From Paraconexibacter algicola (lineage in GTDB: Bacteria > Actinomycetota > Thermoleophilia > Solirubrobacterales > Solirubrobacteraceae), in contig NZ_PYYB01000006.1 in the NCBI RefSeq assembly GCF_003044185.1, positions 1 through 64,000 on the forward strand: a stretch of DNA of 64,000 nucleotides. Reading direction: 5' to 3'. Under the pieces are notes generated by a model that was not told the DNA's origin, ran no database searches, and worked only from the letters and a program-made list of their open reading frames with translations. A program made the translations under genes and the position numbers. Each line of letters begins with the position of its first letter. Position 1 is the first letter of the stretch. Shown piece by piece: positions 32,092 to 40,169 of the stretch.

Positions 32092-33180
32092 ATGACCCTG
32101 AGTCCCACCGCCACCGCCATGTCGCCCGCCACCGCCGAGACGGCCGGAGCACAGCGCCACCACAACGAGGGCCACGGCCGCCGGCTCACCGCTGCGTTCG
32201 AGGCGCTCGAGGCGTTCCCCGCCCTGGCCGAGTCCCGCAACCGCCTGCTGGCGCTCGTGCAGCAGGAGCGCGTCTCGACCAGCGACGTCGTCGCCGCGGT
32301 GGAGAGCGACGTCGCGCTCGTGATCGCGGTGCTGCGCCTGGGCAACCAGGTCGAGGGCAAGACCCGCGGCAAGGTCGAGAGCGTCGTGCAGGCGGTCGAG
32401 CTGCTCTCCCCGGAGGCCGTGCAGGGCCTCGCGAGCCGCGCCCGCACCTTCGACTTCTTCGAGCGCAGCGCCGTCTGGGACGCGGCGCCCGAGCGCTTCC
32501 GGCTGCACGGCGTCGCCACCCAGCGCGCCGCCGACCGGCTCGCGACCGAGGCGGGCTACGAGGACCGCGACCGCCTGATGGTCACGGCGCTGCTGCACGA
32601 CATCGGCAAGCTCGTCCTGATGCACGCCTACCCGGGCTACCCGGCGAAGGTCCACGGTGACGCCCGCACGCCCGAGGAGCGCATCCACCGCGAGCGGCGT
32701 GAGCTCGGCGTCGACCATGCGCTCGTCGGTGGCGTCCTCGCGCGCCGCTGGGGCCTGCCGAAGGCGGTGGCGTCGGTCATCGAGCGCCACCACGCCGACG
32801 ACGCGACCGGCGAGGCCGCGTTCGTGCGCCTCGCGGACATGCTCGCGCACTACGCGCAGGGCCTGCCCGTGTCGCCGACGGAGCTGCTCAAGACCGCGCG
32901 GGTGATCGGCCTCGGACCGACCGAGCTGCGCGCCGTGATGTACGACCTGCCGTACCCGACGACCGGGCGGACCCGGCAGATCGACCCCTGCCCGCTCTCC
33001 GGCCGCGAGGTCGAGGTGCTCAAGCGCCTGGCCGAGGGCAAGGTCTACAAGCAGATCGCGCTCGAGCTGTCGCTGTCGACCTCCACGGTCCGCACGCACC
33101 TGCACAACATCTACGGCAAGCTCGGCGCGGTCGATCGCGCCCAAGCCGTGCTGATGGCGACGGAGCGCGGCTGGCTCTGA
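32092..33180 (+). CDS. HDOD-domain protein fused to a LuxR-type HTH
   Basis: 362 residues. Residues about 35-245 are an HDOD domain (VESDVALVIAVLRLGNQ, then VVQAVELLSPEAVQGLASRA), with an HD pair H169-D170 in LLHDIGKLVLMHAYPGY and a later ERHH. This is closer to an intact HD motif than most HDOD proteins keep. Residues 301-362 are a LuxR/NarL-type DNA-binding domain (PLSGREVEVLKRLAEGKVYK, STSTVRTHLHNIYGKLGA). The combination suggests a transcription regulator with a signalling or metal-dependent sensor domain. No receiver domain is present. It is transcribed alone. Confidence 0.85.
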   Translation: MTLSPTATAMSPATAETAGAQRHHNEGHGRRLTAAFEALEAFPALAESRNRLLALVQQERVSTSDVVAAVESDVALVIAVLRLGNQVEGKTRGKVESVVQAVELLSPEAVQGLASRARTFDFFERSAVWDAAPERFRLHGVATQRAADRLATEAGYEDRDRLMVTALLHDIGKLVLMHAYPGYPAKVHGDARTPEERIHRERRELGVDHALVGGVLARRWGLPKAVASVIERHHADDATGEAAFVRLADMLAHYAQGLPVSPTELLKTARVIGLGPTELRAVMYDLPYPTTGRTRQIDPCPLSGREVEVLKRLAEGKVYKQIALELSLSTSTVRTHLHNIYGKLGAVDRAQAVLMATERGWL

Positions 33181-33187
33181 TCGGCCC

Positions 33188-33559
33188 TCAGGCCCGGCGG
33201 ACGCGCCGCCGGACGGCGGCGAGCAGCCCGCCGCGCCAGGCCAGCCAGGCGAGCAGCACCCCGGTCGCGTCGATGAGCACGTCGACCGGCGTGCCGTGGC
33301 GGCCGGTGACGAAGCTCTGGTGCCACTCGTCGCTGGCCGCGTAGAGCACGGTGACGAGCGCGGCCGCGCCCGGGCGCCACGGTCGGCCCAGCGCGCGCAG
33401 CCACAGCAGGAACAGCAGCCCGTACTCGGTCATGTGGGCGAGCTTGCGGAGGATCAGGTCGGCGGTGCCGAGTCCGGAGCTCAGGTCCTCCTGCGCCGAG
33501 AGGAAGAAGATCAGGCCCATCAGGGCCAGGGGCGGGGCGAGACGGCCGATCAGTGCCAT
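33188..33559 (-). CDS. VanZ-family membrane protein
   Basis: 123 residues with three to four membrane helices: LAPPLALMGLIFFLSA, GLLFLLWLRALG, ALVTVLYAASDEWHQ and VLLAWLAWRGG. The VanZ signature is clear in RKLAHMTEYGLLFL and YAASDEWHQSFVTGRHGTPVDVLIDATG. VanZ proteins contribute to glycopeptide (teicoplanin) resistance in some hosts, but most chromosomal members have no known role. The minus-strand TACCGT 12 nt before the ATG is a possible -10. Confidence 0.85.
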   Translation of the reverse strand: MALIGRLAPPLALMGLIFFLSAQEDLSSGLGTADLILRKLAHMTEYGLLFLLWLRALGRPWRPGAAALVTVLYAASDEWHQSFVTGRHGTPVDVLIDATGVLLAWLAWRGGLLAAVRRRVRRA

Positions 33560-33594
33560 ACGATCGTCGCAACGGTAGTCGCCGCCGCCCGCCG

Positions 33595-33987
33595 ATGATC
33601 TCCATCACCACCAAGAGCCCGTACGCGCTGAAGGCGCTCGCCGAGCTCGCCCGCGCGGGCGACGAGGCGCCGATCCCGATCGGGGAGCTCGCCCGCCGCC
33701 GCGACGTGCCGGTGCAGTTCCTCGAGCAGCTCTTCGCCGTCCTGCGCCGTGCGGGCCTGCTGAAGTCCCAGCGTGGCGTCAAGGGCGGCTACTCGTTTGC
33801 GCGCGATCCGTCGACGATCACGGTGCTCGAGGTCGTCGAGACGCTCGAGGGCCCGCTGGGTCGCGACGCCGAGGGCGTCTTCGAGGACGCGGCGGCCGCG
33901 GCGCGCCAGGTGCTCGGCGGTCTGACGATCGCCGACGTCGTCGAGCGCGAGGCGCGCGCCGGCGGCCAGACGATGTACTACATCTAG
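33595..33987 (+). CDS. Rrf2-family transcriptional regulator (CymR-like)
   Basis: 130 residues from ATG 33595. Rrf2 winged helix: ISITTKSPYALKALAELARAG, IPIGELARRRDVPVQFLEQLFAVLRRAGLLKSQRGVKGGY. It has no cysteine at all, so it cannot hold the Fe-S cluster of IscR or RsrR and is closer in type to CymR. With cysK 1.2 kb downstream and cysE in the window, control of cysteine synthesis is a reasonable guess. An upstream start (33553) would overlap the VanZ gene and add unlikely residues. Confidence 0.85.
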   Translation: MISITTKSPYALKALAELARAGDEAPIPIGELARRRDVPVQFLEQLFAVLRRAGLLKSQRGVKGGYSFARDPSTITVLEVVETLEGPLGRDAEGVFEDAAAAARQVLGGLTIADVVEREARAGGQTMYYI

Positions 33988-34338
33988 ACGCGCCGACCGT
34001 CGGACCGGCGGCCGCGAAGCGCTCCTGAGCTCGCTGCGCTTCTCGCGCGGCGCGGTTGCCTGGTCACGTGCGCCGCTCGGGGGCGCCGACGCGCAGGACT
34101 ACGGGCGCTTGGGGCGCTGCGGACGGTCCTCCGTGTCCGGGTGCCGTGCGTCGTGGACCGGCCGCTCGACGGACCGCCGTGCGAAACCCGCGCTCAGCGC
34201 GGTGGTTCGTACGGCGGTCGCCGGATGGGCACGGGTGCGCTCGGTCGGGGGGAGGCGTGCGCGGACCGGGCGTGCGCCGCCGCCGACCGGCCGGGGTCAC
34301 CCGGAGCGCGCGACGGCGGATCGCCCAGGCCGCGCGGC
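33988..34338. other. Intergenic region with no recognised feature
   Basis: About 350 bases between the Rrf2 gene and the small membrane gene. Frames here are open on both strands only because of base composition (Arg/Pro-rich translations). I see no RNA gene, repeat or convincing promoter. Confidence 0.5.
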
Positions 34339-34503
34339 CTACCAGTCCTCGTCGTCGTCCTCGTCGGGACCGCGCTGGCGGTCCCGGTGGCGCAGGTAGA
34401 GGATCCCGCCGGCGATGAGCATCAGGACGACCGGCGACCAGCGCTCGATCTGATCGGTGACGGACGACGCGGCGAGCGTCAGGAGCAGGGTGGCGAGCAG
34501 CAC
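34339..34503 (-). CDS. Small membrane protein with acidic tail
   Basis: 54 residues from GTG 34503. Two hydrophobic stretches (VLLATLLLTLAAS and PVVLMLIAGGILYL) flank DQIERWS, followed by RHRDRQRGPDEDDDEDW. The helix-polar-helix-acidic tail pattern and GC-rich wobble positions support a real gene. No SD or canonical -10 is seen and the start is uncertain; the frame stays open further upstream. Confidence 0.45.
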   Translation of the reverse strand: MLLATLLLTLAASSVTDQIERWSPVVLMLIAGGILYLRHRDRQRGPDEDDDEDW

Positions 34504-34571
34504 GGGCTCGCCGGATGATGCCAGCTGGACGGGGGCCGGGACGCGCCCGGCCCGTCCGGGCAGCGACGGCT

Positions 34572-35015
34572 CTAGGCCGCGTCGCTGCGCTGCGCGACCG
34601 TGCTCGCGAGCAGCCCGTCACCGAAGTAGTCGCGGCGCGTCGCGGTTCGCCCGCGGCGGCGCTCGCGCTGGCCCTCGAGCTGGGCGGGCGCCGCCCCGGC
34701 GGTCGCGGGCAGGGCGCCCAGCAGGGCGGCGGGGACGGCGGGGCGCGCGTCCGCGTGCGCCGCCGGGAGCACGACCTGCGGCTCGGTGCGCGCGACCGTC
34801 GTGCTCGGGCGCTGCGCCGCGGCGATCGGCGCGCGCACCGGCGAGGCGGCCGCGGCCACGGGGTCCGCGGTGGCGGCGCCGGCCGGCGTGTCGGCGGCGG
34901 CCTGAAGCGGCGCGCCGGCGAACCGGTCGGTCCCGGTCCGGCGCGGCCGGAGCAGGTCGACGACGAGCAGGACGAGGGGAAGGGCGACGAGCGTCGCGAC
35001 GATCACGAGAGCCAT
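34572..35015 (-). CDS. Small single-pass membrane protein, paralogue-like to 5062-5406
   Basis: 147 residues: an N-terminal helix (ALVIVATLVALPLVLLVVDLL), a basic RPRR stop-transfer, a long Ala/Pro low-complexity region, a basic RERRRGRTATRR patch and a tail ending DGLLASTVAQRSDAA. The tail AQRS and the general layout resemble the gene at 5062-5406. Their leaders are also alike: both have a GGCAGC followed by a C-rich CCCTCCC tract before the start. Function unknown. Confidence 0.6.
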   Translation of the reverse strand: MALVIVATLVALPLVLLVVDLLRPRRTGTDRFAGAPLQAAADTPAGAATADPVAAAASPVRAPIAAAQRPSTTVARTEPQVVLPAAHADARPAVPAALLGALPATAGAAPAQLEGQRERRRGRTATRRDYFGDGLLASTVAQRSDAA

Positions 35016-35135
35016 GGTGGTGTTCCGGTCGGGAGAGGGGGAGGGTGCTGCCTGGGAGCATCATCGGCAGCTCGCGTCGTCCTGCGGATGGAGCCACGTA
35101 GGGAACCGGTATGAGGACCCACCCGGCCCACCCTC

Positions 35136-35141
35136 TAGACT
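35136..35141 (+). promoter_or_regulatory. -10 element TAGACT of cysK
   Basis: Eight nt before the cysK ATG at 35150. Confidence 0.55.
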
Positions 35142-35149
35142 CGATCGCA

Positions 35150-36088
<939 letters not shown>

Positions 36089-36123
36089 ACCCCGCGGACC
36101 CGGGCGCGGCGCCCCGGCGCCGC

Positions 36124-37101
36124 TCAGAGCCAGCCGGCGCGGCGCAGGCGCCGGTACAGCAGGCTGCAGATCGTCGCCATGACCGCGATGACCAGCGGGT
36201 ACCCGTACTGCCAGCGCAGCTCGGGCATGTGCTCGAAGTTCATGCCATAGATCCCCGCGAGGGCGGTGGGGACCGCGAGGATCGCCGCCCACGCCGCGAT
36301 CCGGCGCATGTCGTCGTTCTGCCGGACCGACACCTGTGCCAGGTAGGCCTGCAGGGCGCTGGAGAGCAGCTGCCGCTGCGTGTCGATCTGCGAGCTGACG
36401 CGCAGCAGGTGGTCGTGGACGTCGCGGAAGTACGAGTGCAGGTCGTCGTGGACTGCGTCGAACTGCCCACGCGCCAGCCGGTCCAGCGGGGTCGCCAGCG
36501 GGACCACCGCGCGCTGGAACTGCAGCACCTCGCGCTCGAGCCGGAAGATCCGCTCGGTCGGGTTGCTCGTGCGGTCGTCGGTGAAGACCTGCGCCTCGAC
36601 CTCCTGGATGTCGTTCTCGACCCCCAGGACGGCCGGCTCGTAGTCGTCGACGATCCGGTCGACGATCGCGTGGAAGACCGCGCTGGGTCCGAGCTTCAGC
36701 AGCTCGGGTCGCGCCTCCAGGCGGCCGCGGACCTCCGAGAGCGGGCTCGGCCGCCCGTGCCGGACGGTCACGATGAACTCGCGGGCGACGAACATGAGGA
36801 TCTCGCCGACGTCGATCACCTCGTCGGGATCGCGGTACTCCACGGTCTTGAGCACGACGAAGACGTGGTCGCCGTAGACCTCGAGCTTCGGGCGCTGGTG
36901 GGCGACCACCGCGTCCTCGATCGCCAGCTCGTGCAGGCGGAACTCGTCGCGGACCGCGTCGAACTCGGCCTCGTCGGGCTCGTGCAGCCCGATCCACACG
37001 AACGCGCGGCCGTCGTGGCGGCACGACTCGAGCGCGTCGGCGAGCTCGATCGTCCCCGGGCGGCGGACGCCGTCCTCGTACAGGGCGCAGTCGACGATCA
37101 C
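36124..37101 (-). CDS. corA: CorA-family magnesium/cobalt transporter
   Basis: 325 residues from GTG 37101. A soluble N-terminal alpha/beta domain (HELAIEDAVVAHQRPKLEVYGDHVFVVLKTV) is followed by the long coiled stalk and two C-terminal membrane helices. The pore signature GMN lies at 286-288 (GIYGMNFEHMPEL). It should form a pentameric inner-membrane Mg2+ channel. The start overlaps the stop of the upstream serine hydrolase by 4 bp, so both are in one transcript. Confidence 0.94.
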   Translation of the reverse strand: MIVDCALYEDGVRRPGTIELADALESCRHDGRAFVWIGLHEPDEAEFDAVRDEFRLHELAIEDAVVAHQRPKLEVYGDHVFVVLKTVEYRDPDEVIDVGEILMFVAREFIVTVRHGRPSPLSEVRGRLEARPELLKLGPSAVFHAIVDRIVDDYEPAVLGVENDIQEVEAQVFTDDRTSNPTERIFRLEREVLQFQRAVVPLATPLDRLARGQFDAVHDDLHSYFRDVHDHLLRVSSQIDTQRQLLSSALQAYLAQVSVRQNDDMRRIAAWAAILAVPTALAGIYGMNFEHMPELRWQYGYPLVIAVMATICSLLYRRLRRAGWL

Positions 37102-37679
37102 GCGACGAGCTCCTCGCGCTCCCCGAGCACCCATTCCTCGACCGCCGCCCACGGCCCGTAGCCCGCGTCCGGGTTGAGGTGGCCGCCGCCGCGCAGCAGG
37201 TCGACGGGCAGCCCCAGCGGCGCGCCCCAGTGCTCGGCGGCCCCGACCCCGGGGCAGTACGGGTCGTTCTCGGCGCAGACCAGCCGCGTCCGGTCGGCCG
37301 CGCCGCGGACCTCGTCGGGGCGCGCGTCGGTGGGGAAGAAGCCGGCGAGCTCGGCGACGTGCTCCCCGGGGCACGGCGGGGCGACGAGCAGCACGCGGTC
37401 GGCGCGGTGCTCCGGGCGCACGCGGCGCGCCTCGCGCAGCCACAGCACGCAGCCGAGCGAGTGGCAGACCACGACGCGCTCGCCGTCGTGCCCGAGCGCT
37501 GCGAGCTCCTCGTGCAGGGCGATCCCCCAGCGGTCCGGGCAGGGCGTGTCGCAGTCCGGCAGCTCGGGGTAGCGGACGTCCAGGCCGCGCGCGGCGAGCC
37601 GTCCCGCGAGCCAGGTCTGCCAGTGCTCGGGCCCGGAGCCCTGCCAGCCGTGGAGGATCAGCACGTGGGGGGAGGTCAT
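37098..37679 (-). CDS. RBBP9/YdeN-type serine hydrolase
   Basis: 193 residues. Alpha/beta-hydrolase: HVLILHGWQGSGPEHWQTWL at the start is the RBBP9/YdeN signature. The nucleophile Ser is in VVVCHSLGCVLW, an Asp candidate in ENDPYCP, and the His in RGGGHLNPDAGYG. Substrate unknown. The ATG at 37679 lies 9 nt after a minus-strand TACCGT that is the mirror half of the cysE -10, so both divergent genes probably start from one symmetric element. It is followed by corA in an overlapping pair. Confidence 0.88.
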   Translation of the reverse strand: MTSPHVLILHGWQGSGPEHWQTWLAGRLAARGLDVRYPELPDCDTPCPDRWGIALHEELAALGHDGERVVVCHSLGCVLWLREARRVRPEHRADRVLLVAPPCPGEHVAELAGFFPTDARPDEVRGAADRTRLVCAENDPYCPGVGAAEHWGAPLGLPVDLLRGGGHLNPDAGYGPWAAVEEWVLGEREELVA

Positions 37680-37687
37680 CGGCTCGC

Positions 37688-37694
37688 TACGGTA
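37688..37694. promoter_or_regulatory. Bidirectional -10 element TACGGTA
   Basis: Plus strand TACGGT (37688-37693) ends 7 nt before the cysE ATG. Minus strand TACCGT (37694-37689) ends 9 nt before the hydrolase ATG. The two hexamers overlap by five bases in a 21-bp divergent gap. Confidence 0.6.
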
Positions 37695-37700
37695 TCCGTC

Positions 37701-38447
37701 ATGTTCGGCCTCGGCACGTTGGCCCGGGTCGCGGGGGAGGTCCGCCGCGACGTCCGCGCCGTCCACGAGCGCGACCCCGCGGCGCGGGGCGTCTCGTCGG
37801 TGGAGATCCTCGCCAGCTGGCCCGGCGTCCACGCGCTGCTCGCGCACCGCGTCGCGCACGCCCTCGACGAGGTCGGCGTGCCCGTGGTCCCGCGCGCGAT
37901 CGCGAACGTCACGCGCACGGTCACCGGCATCGAGATCCACCCGGCCGCCCGGGTCGGGCGCGGGCTGTTCATCGACCACGGCATGGGCGTCGTGATCGGG
38001 GAGACCGCCGAGGTCGGCGAGGACGTGACGCTCTACCAGGGCGTCACGCTGGGCGGGACCGGGTTCGCGACCGGCAAGCGCCATCCGACGGTCGGCGCCA
38101 ACGTGACGATCGGGTCCGGCGCGAAGCTGCTCGGCCCGATCACCGTCGGGCACGGCGCGAAGATCGGGGCCAACACGGTCGTCATCCACGACGTGCCGCC
38201 GAACTCCACGGTCGTCGGCAACCCCGGACACCCGGTCCGCATCGACGGGCGGCGTCCGACCGGGCCGGACGCCGACTGGGTGCACCTGCCCGATCCGGTC
38301 GCCGACGCCCTGAAGGGGCTCGCCGCGCGGATCGGCGCCCTGGAGCGCGCGGTCGCCGAGCGGGCCGGGGAGGACCCCGACCAGGCCGAGGTCGGCGAGG
38401 TCCGGCCGCTGCGGCCCGTCCGCGGGCCGAACCCGGCCGGCGGCTGA
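37701..38447 (+). CDS. cysE: Serine O-acetyltransferase
   Basis: 248 residues. Makes O-acetylserine for CysK. The left-handed beta helix is obvious: GIEIHPAARVGRGLFIDHGMGVVIGE, VTLYQGVTLGGTG, RHPTVGANVTIGSGAKLLGPITVG and GANTVVIHDVPPNSTVVGNPG. A C-terminal extension of about 60 residues (Arg/Glu/Pro-rich) follows the hexapeptide repeats; the CysK-binding C-terminal Ile of classical CysE is absent (ends PAGG). Leaderless start next to a divergent hydrolase. Confidence 0.95.
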   Translation: MFGLGTLARVAGEVRRDVRAVHERDPAARGVSSVEILASWPGVHALLAHRVAHALDEVGVPVVPRAIANVTRTVTGIEIHPAARVGRGLFIDHGMGVVIGETAEVGEDVTLYQGVTLGGTGFATGKRHPTVGANVTIGSGAKLLGPITVGHGAKIGANTVVIHDVPPNSTVVGNPGHPVRIDGRRPTGPDADWVHLPDPVADALKGLAARIGALERAVAERAGEDPDQAEVGEVRPLRPVRGPNPAGG

Positions 38448-38465
38448 GCTGCTAGGCGGTCCCTC

Positions 38466-39215
38466 CTAGCGCCGCCGCGTCGCCCACAGGTGGGCGCGCT
38501 GCGGCTCGACGAACGTCCCGACGCGCGCATCCTTCAGGTCGGCGCGCACGTCGTCCAGCAGCGCGCGCCGCACGTTCTCCGGCAGCAGCCCGACGTAGGA
38601 GATCGACCGCAGGTTCGCCAGCATCCCCTCGGCGTCGCTGGTCTTGTCGAAGTCGACGGTCGTGTGCTGCAGCGCGGTGAAGCCCCCGTGACGGTCGAAC
38701 GCCCCGCGGCCCTGGTCCCCGACGAAGCCCGGATGGTCGCCGCGCAGCCGGTCCATGCGCGCCCAGAGCCGCCGCCACCACTCCGGGGCGTCCGGCCACT
38801 CGGCCGCCCGCCACACCAGGACGCAGCGGCCGTCCGGACGCAGCACGCGGTGGATCTCCGCCACGGCCGCCGGGCCGTCGAACCAGTGGAAGGCGTCGGC
38901 GACCACGACCGCGTCGACGGTCGCGTCGGGCAGCGGGATCGCCTCGGCGGTCCCGTCGAGGGTCCGGCGCTCCCCGATCCGTCGCGCGAGGCGCGAGCGC
39001 ATCGCGGGCATCGGCTCGACCGCCACCACGTCGTGCCCCGCGTCCTGGAGGGCGCCCGCGAGCAGGCCGGTGCCGGCGGCGAGGTCCAGGACCCGGGAGC
39101 CGGGGGCGAGCCCGAGCGCGTCGAGCACCACGGGCGGGAACCCGGCCCGGCCGCGCTCGTAGGCCTCGGCGGCGTCCTCGCCGAACCCGTCGACGTTGCG
39201 GTGCAGGTGGGCCAC
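38466..39215 (-). CDS. Class I SAM-dependent methyltransferase
   Basis: 249 residues from GTG 39215. Rossmann methyltransferase: VLDLAAGTGLLAGALQDAGHDVVAVEPM (motif I and the acidic end of strand 2), PDATVDAVVVADAFHWFDGPAAVAEIHRVLRPDGRCVLVWR (motifs II-III). The pattern DAFHWF is common in small-molecule methyltransferases of the UbiE/Methyltransf_11 type. Substrate unknown. It follows the queuosine-salvage-like gene after a 4-nt gap (TGA-cccc-GTG), so the two are co-transcribed. Confidence 0.88.
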   Translation of the reverse strand: MAHLHRNVDGFGEDAAEAYERGRAGFPPVVLDALGLAPGSRVLDLAAGTGLLAGALQDAGHDVVAVEPMPAMRSRLARRIGERRTLDGTAEAIPLPDATVDAVVVADAFHWFDGPAAVAEIHRVLRPDGRCVLVWRAAEWPDAPEWWRRLWARMDRLRGDHPGFVGDQGRGAFDRHGGFTALQHTTVDFDKTSDAEGMLANLRSISYVGLLPENVRRALLDDVRADLKDARVGTFVEPQRAHLWATRRR

Positions 39216-39219
39216 GGGG

Positions 39220-40116
39220 TCAGTAGTACACGCTGCGGCAGCGGTGGCGCGGATGGGCCTTGTACTCCGGCGCCTGCCCGCGCTGCCACAGCCACGTGTC
39301 GAGGGTCCGCTCCGGCACCCCGGTGCGGCGGCTCAGCAGCACGCACGCGTGCAGCGCGCAGGCGCGGATCTCCCGCTCCCAGCGACCGGACGGCAGCAGC
39401 CTCCCGGCGTCGATCCACTCCGCCAGGCCGGGCGCGTAGACGAGCACGCCGTCGCGGCGCAGCACGTGGGGCACGAGGTTGTCGGCGAAGATCGTCAGCC
39501 GGTCGAGGTCGGCGAAGCCCGCCACCCCGGCGAGCGCGAGGTCGTTCGGCACGATCTGGGCGCGCTTGGCGAAGCCCGGGTCGGCGAACAGCGTCATGCC
39601 GGTCGCCAGCGTCCGCGCCAGGCGCTCCGCCGAGCCGCGCGCGTCCGCGACGACCGCCAGGACGTCCCGGTCGCCGAGGAAGCGCCCGAGCTCGCGCAGC
39701 GCCTGCGCGTAGAGCGACAGCAGCTCGTGGTCGGCGCGCTGGCCGAGGATCGCGGCGAGCTCGTCGGTGCGCATCGCCCGCAGCTGCGCGTTGGTCCAGG
39801 CGCCGTGCGCGCGGTGGTGATCGGCGAGGTTCCACGCGACCGTGAAGTAGCCGCTGACCGCTCGGCCGGTGGCGTCGGTGCGCTTGGCGAGCGTCGGGAA
39901 CCAGCCGGACCCGAAGTTGATCGCGTCGAGGGTCAGCAGGTAGCGGGCGATCTCCTCGGGCGGACCGTCGAGGTGGTGGCGCTCGGGGTCGAGCGTCGGC
40001 TCGGCGACGTCCTCGGCGGCGGCGAACCGCTCGAGCGCCCCGAGGTCGATGCGCACCGCCTCCGCGTCGCGGGCGATGCGGGCGCACGCGGCGCGGATCT
40101 CGTCGCAGAACGACAC
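39220..40116 (-). CDS. Queuosine 5'-phosphate N-glycosylase-like protein (Qng1/DUF2419)
   Basis: 298 residues from GTG 40116. The family releases queuine base from queuosine nucleotides for salvage into tRNA. Recognisable blocks: YLLTLDAINFGSGWFPTLAK near 60-80, LTIFADNLVPHVLRRDGVLVY near 200-220, WEREIRACALHACVLL, and the diagnostic C-terminus LDTWLWQRGQAPEYKAHPRHRCRSVYY. A minus-strand TAGGCT ends 7 nt before the GTG. No queuosine biosynthesis gene is nearby, so the salvage role is inferred from the family alone. Confidence 0.85.
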   Translation of the reverse strand: MSFCDEIRAACARIARDAEAVRIDLGALERFAAAEDVAEPTLDPERHHLDGPPEEIARYLLTLDAINFGSGWFPTLAKRTDATGRAVSGYFTVAWNLADHHRAHGAWTNAQLRAMRTDELAAILGQRADHELLSLYAQALRELGRFLGDRDVLAVVADARGSAERLARTLATGMTLFADPGFAKRAQIVPNDLALAGVAGFADLDRLTIFADNLVPHVLRRDGVLVYAPGLAEWIDAGRLLPSGRWEREIRACALHACVLLSRRTGVPERTLDTWLWQRGQAPEYKAHPRHRCRSVYY

Positions 40117-40123
40117 GCGCCGG

Positions 40124-40129
40124 AGCCTA
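40124..40129 (-). promoter_or_regulatory. -10 element TAGGCT of the Qng1-like gene
   Basis: Seven nt before the GTG at 40116 on the minus strand. Confidence 0.55.
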
Positions 40130-40155
40130 GCCGCCCGGTGCGCCGGGCCGGTGCC

Positions 40156-40161
40156 TATCCT
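40156..40161 (+). promoter_or_regulatory. -10 element TATCCT of pcrA
   Basis: Eight nt before the ATG at 40170. No LexA-type box is seen near this helicase gene. Confidence 0.6.
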
Positions 40162-40169
40162 CGGAGAGG

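Noticed and set aside
33988-34338. Arg/Pro-rich open frames after the Rrf2 gene
   Set aside because: No start signals, no domain pattern, open on both strands; composition artefact.
38450-38469. Terminator between convergent cysE and methyltransferase genes (GCTAGG/CCTAGC)
   Set aside because: The stem is only 6 bp, the loop is 8 nt, and there is no T-run on either strand.
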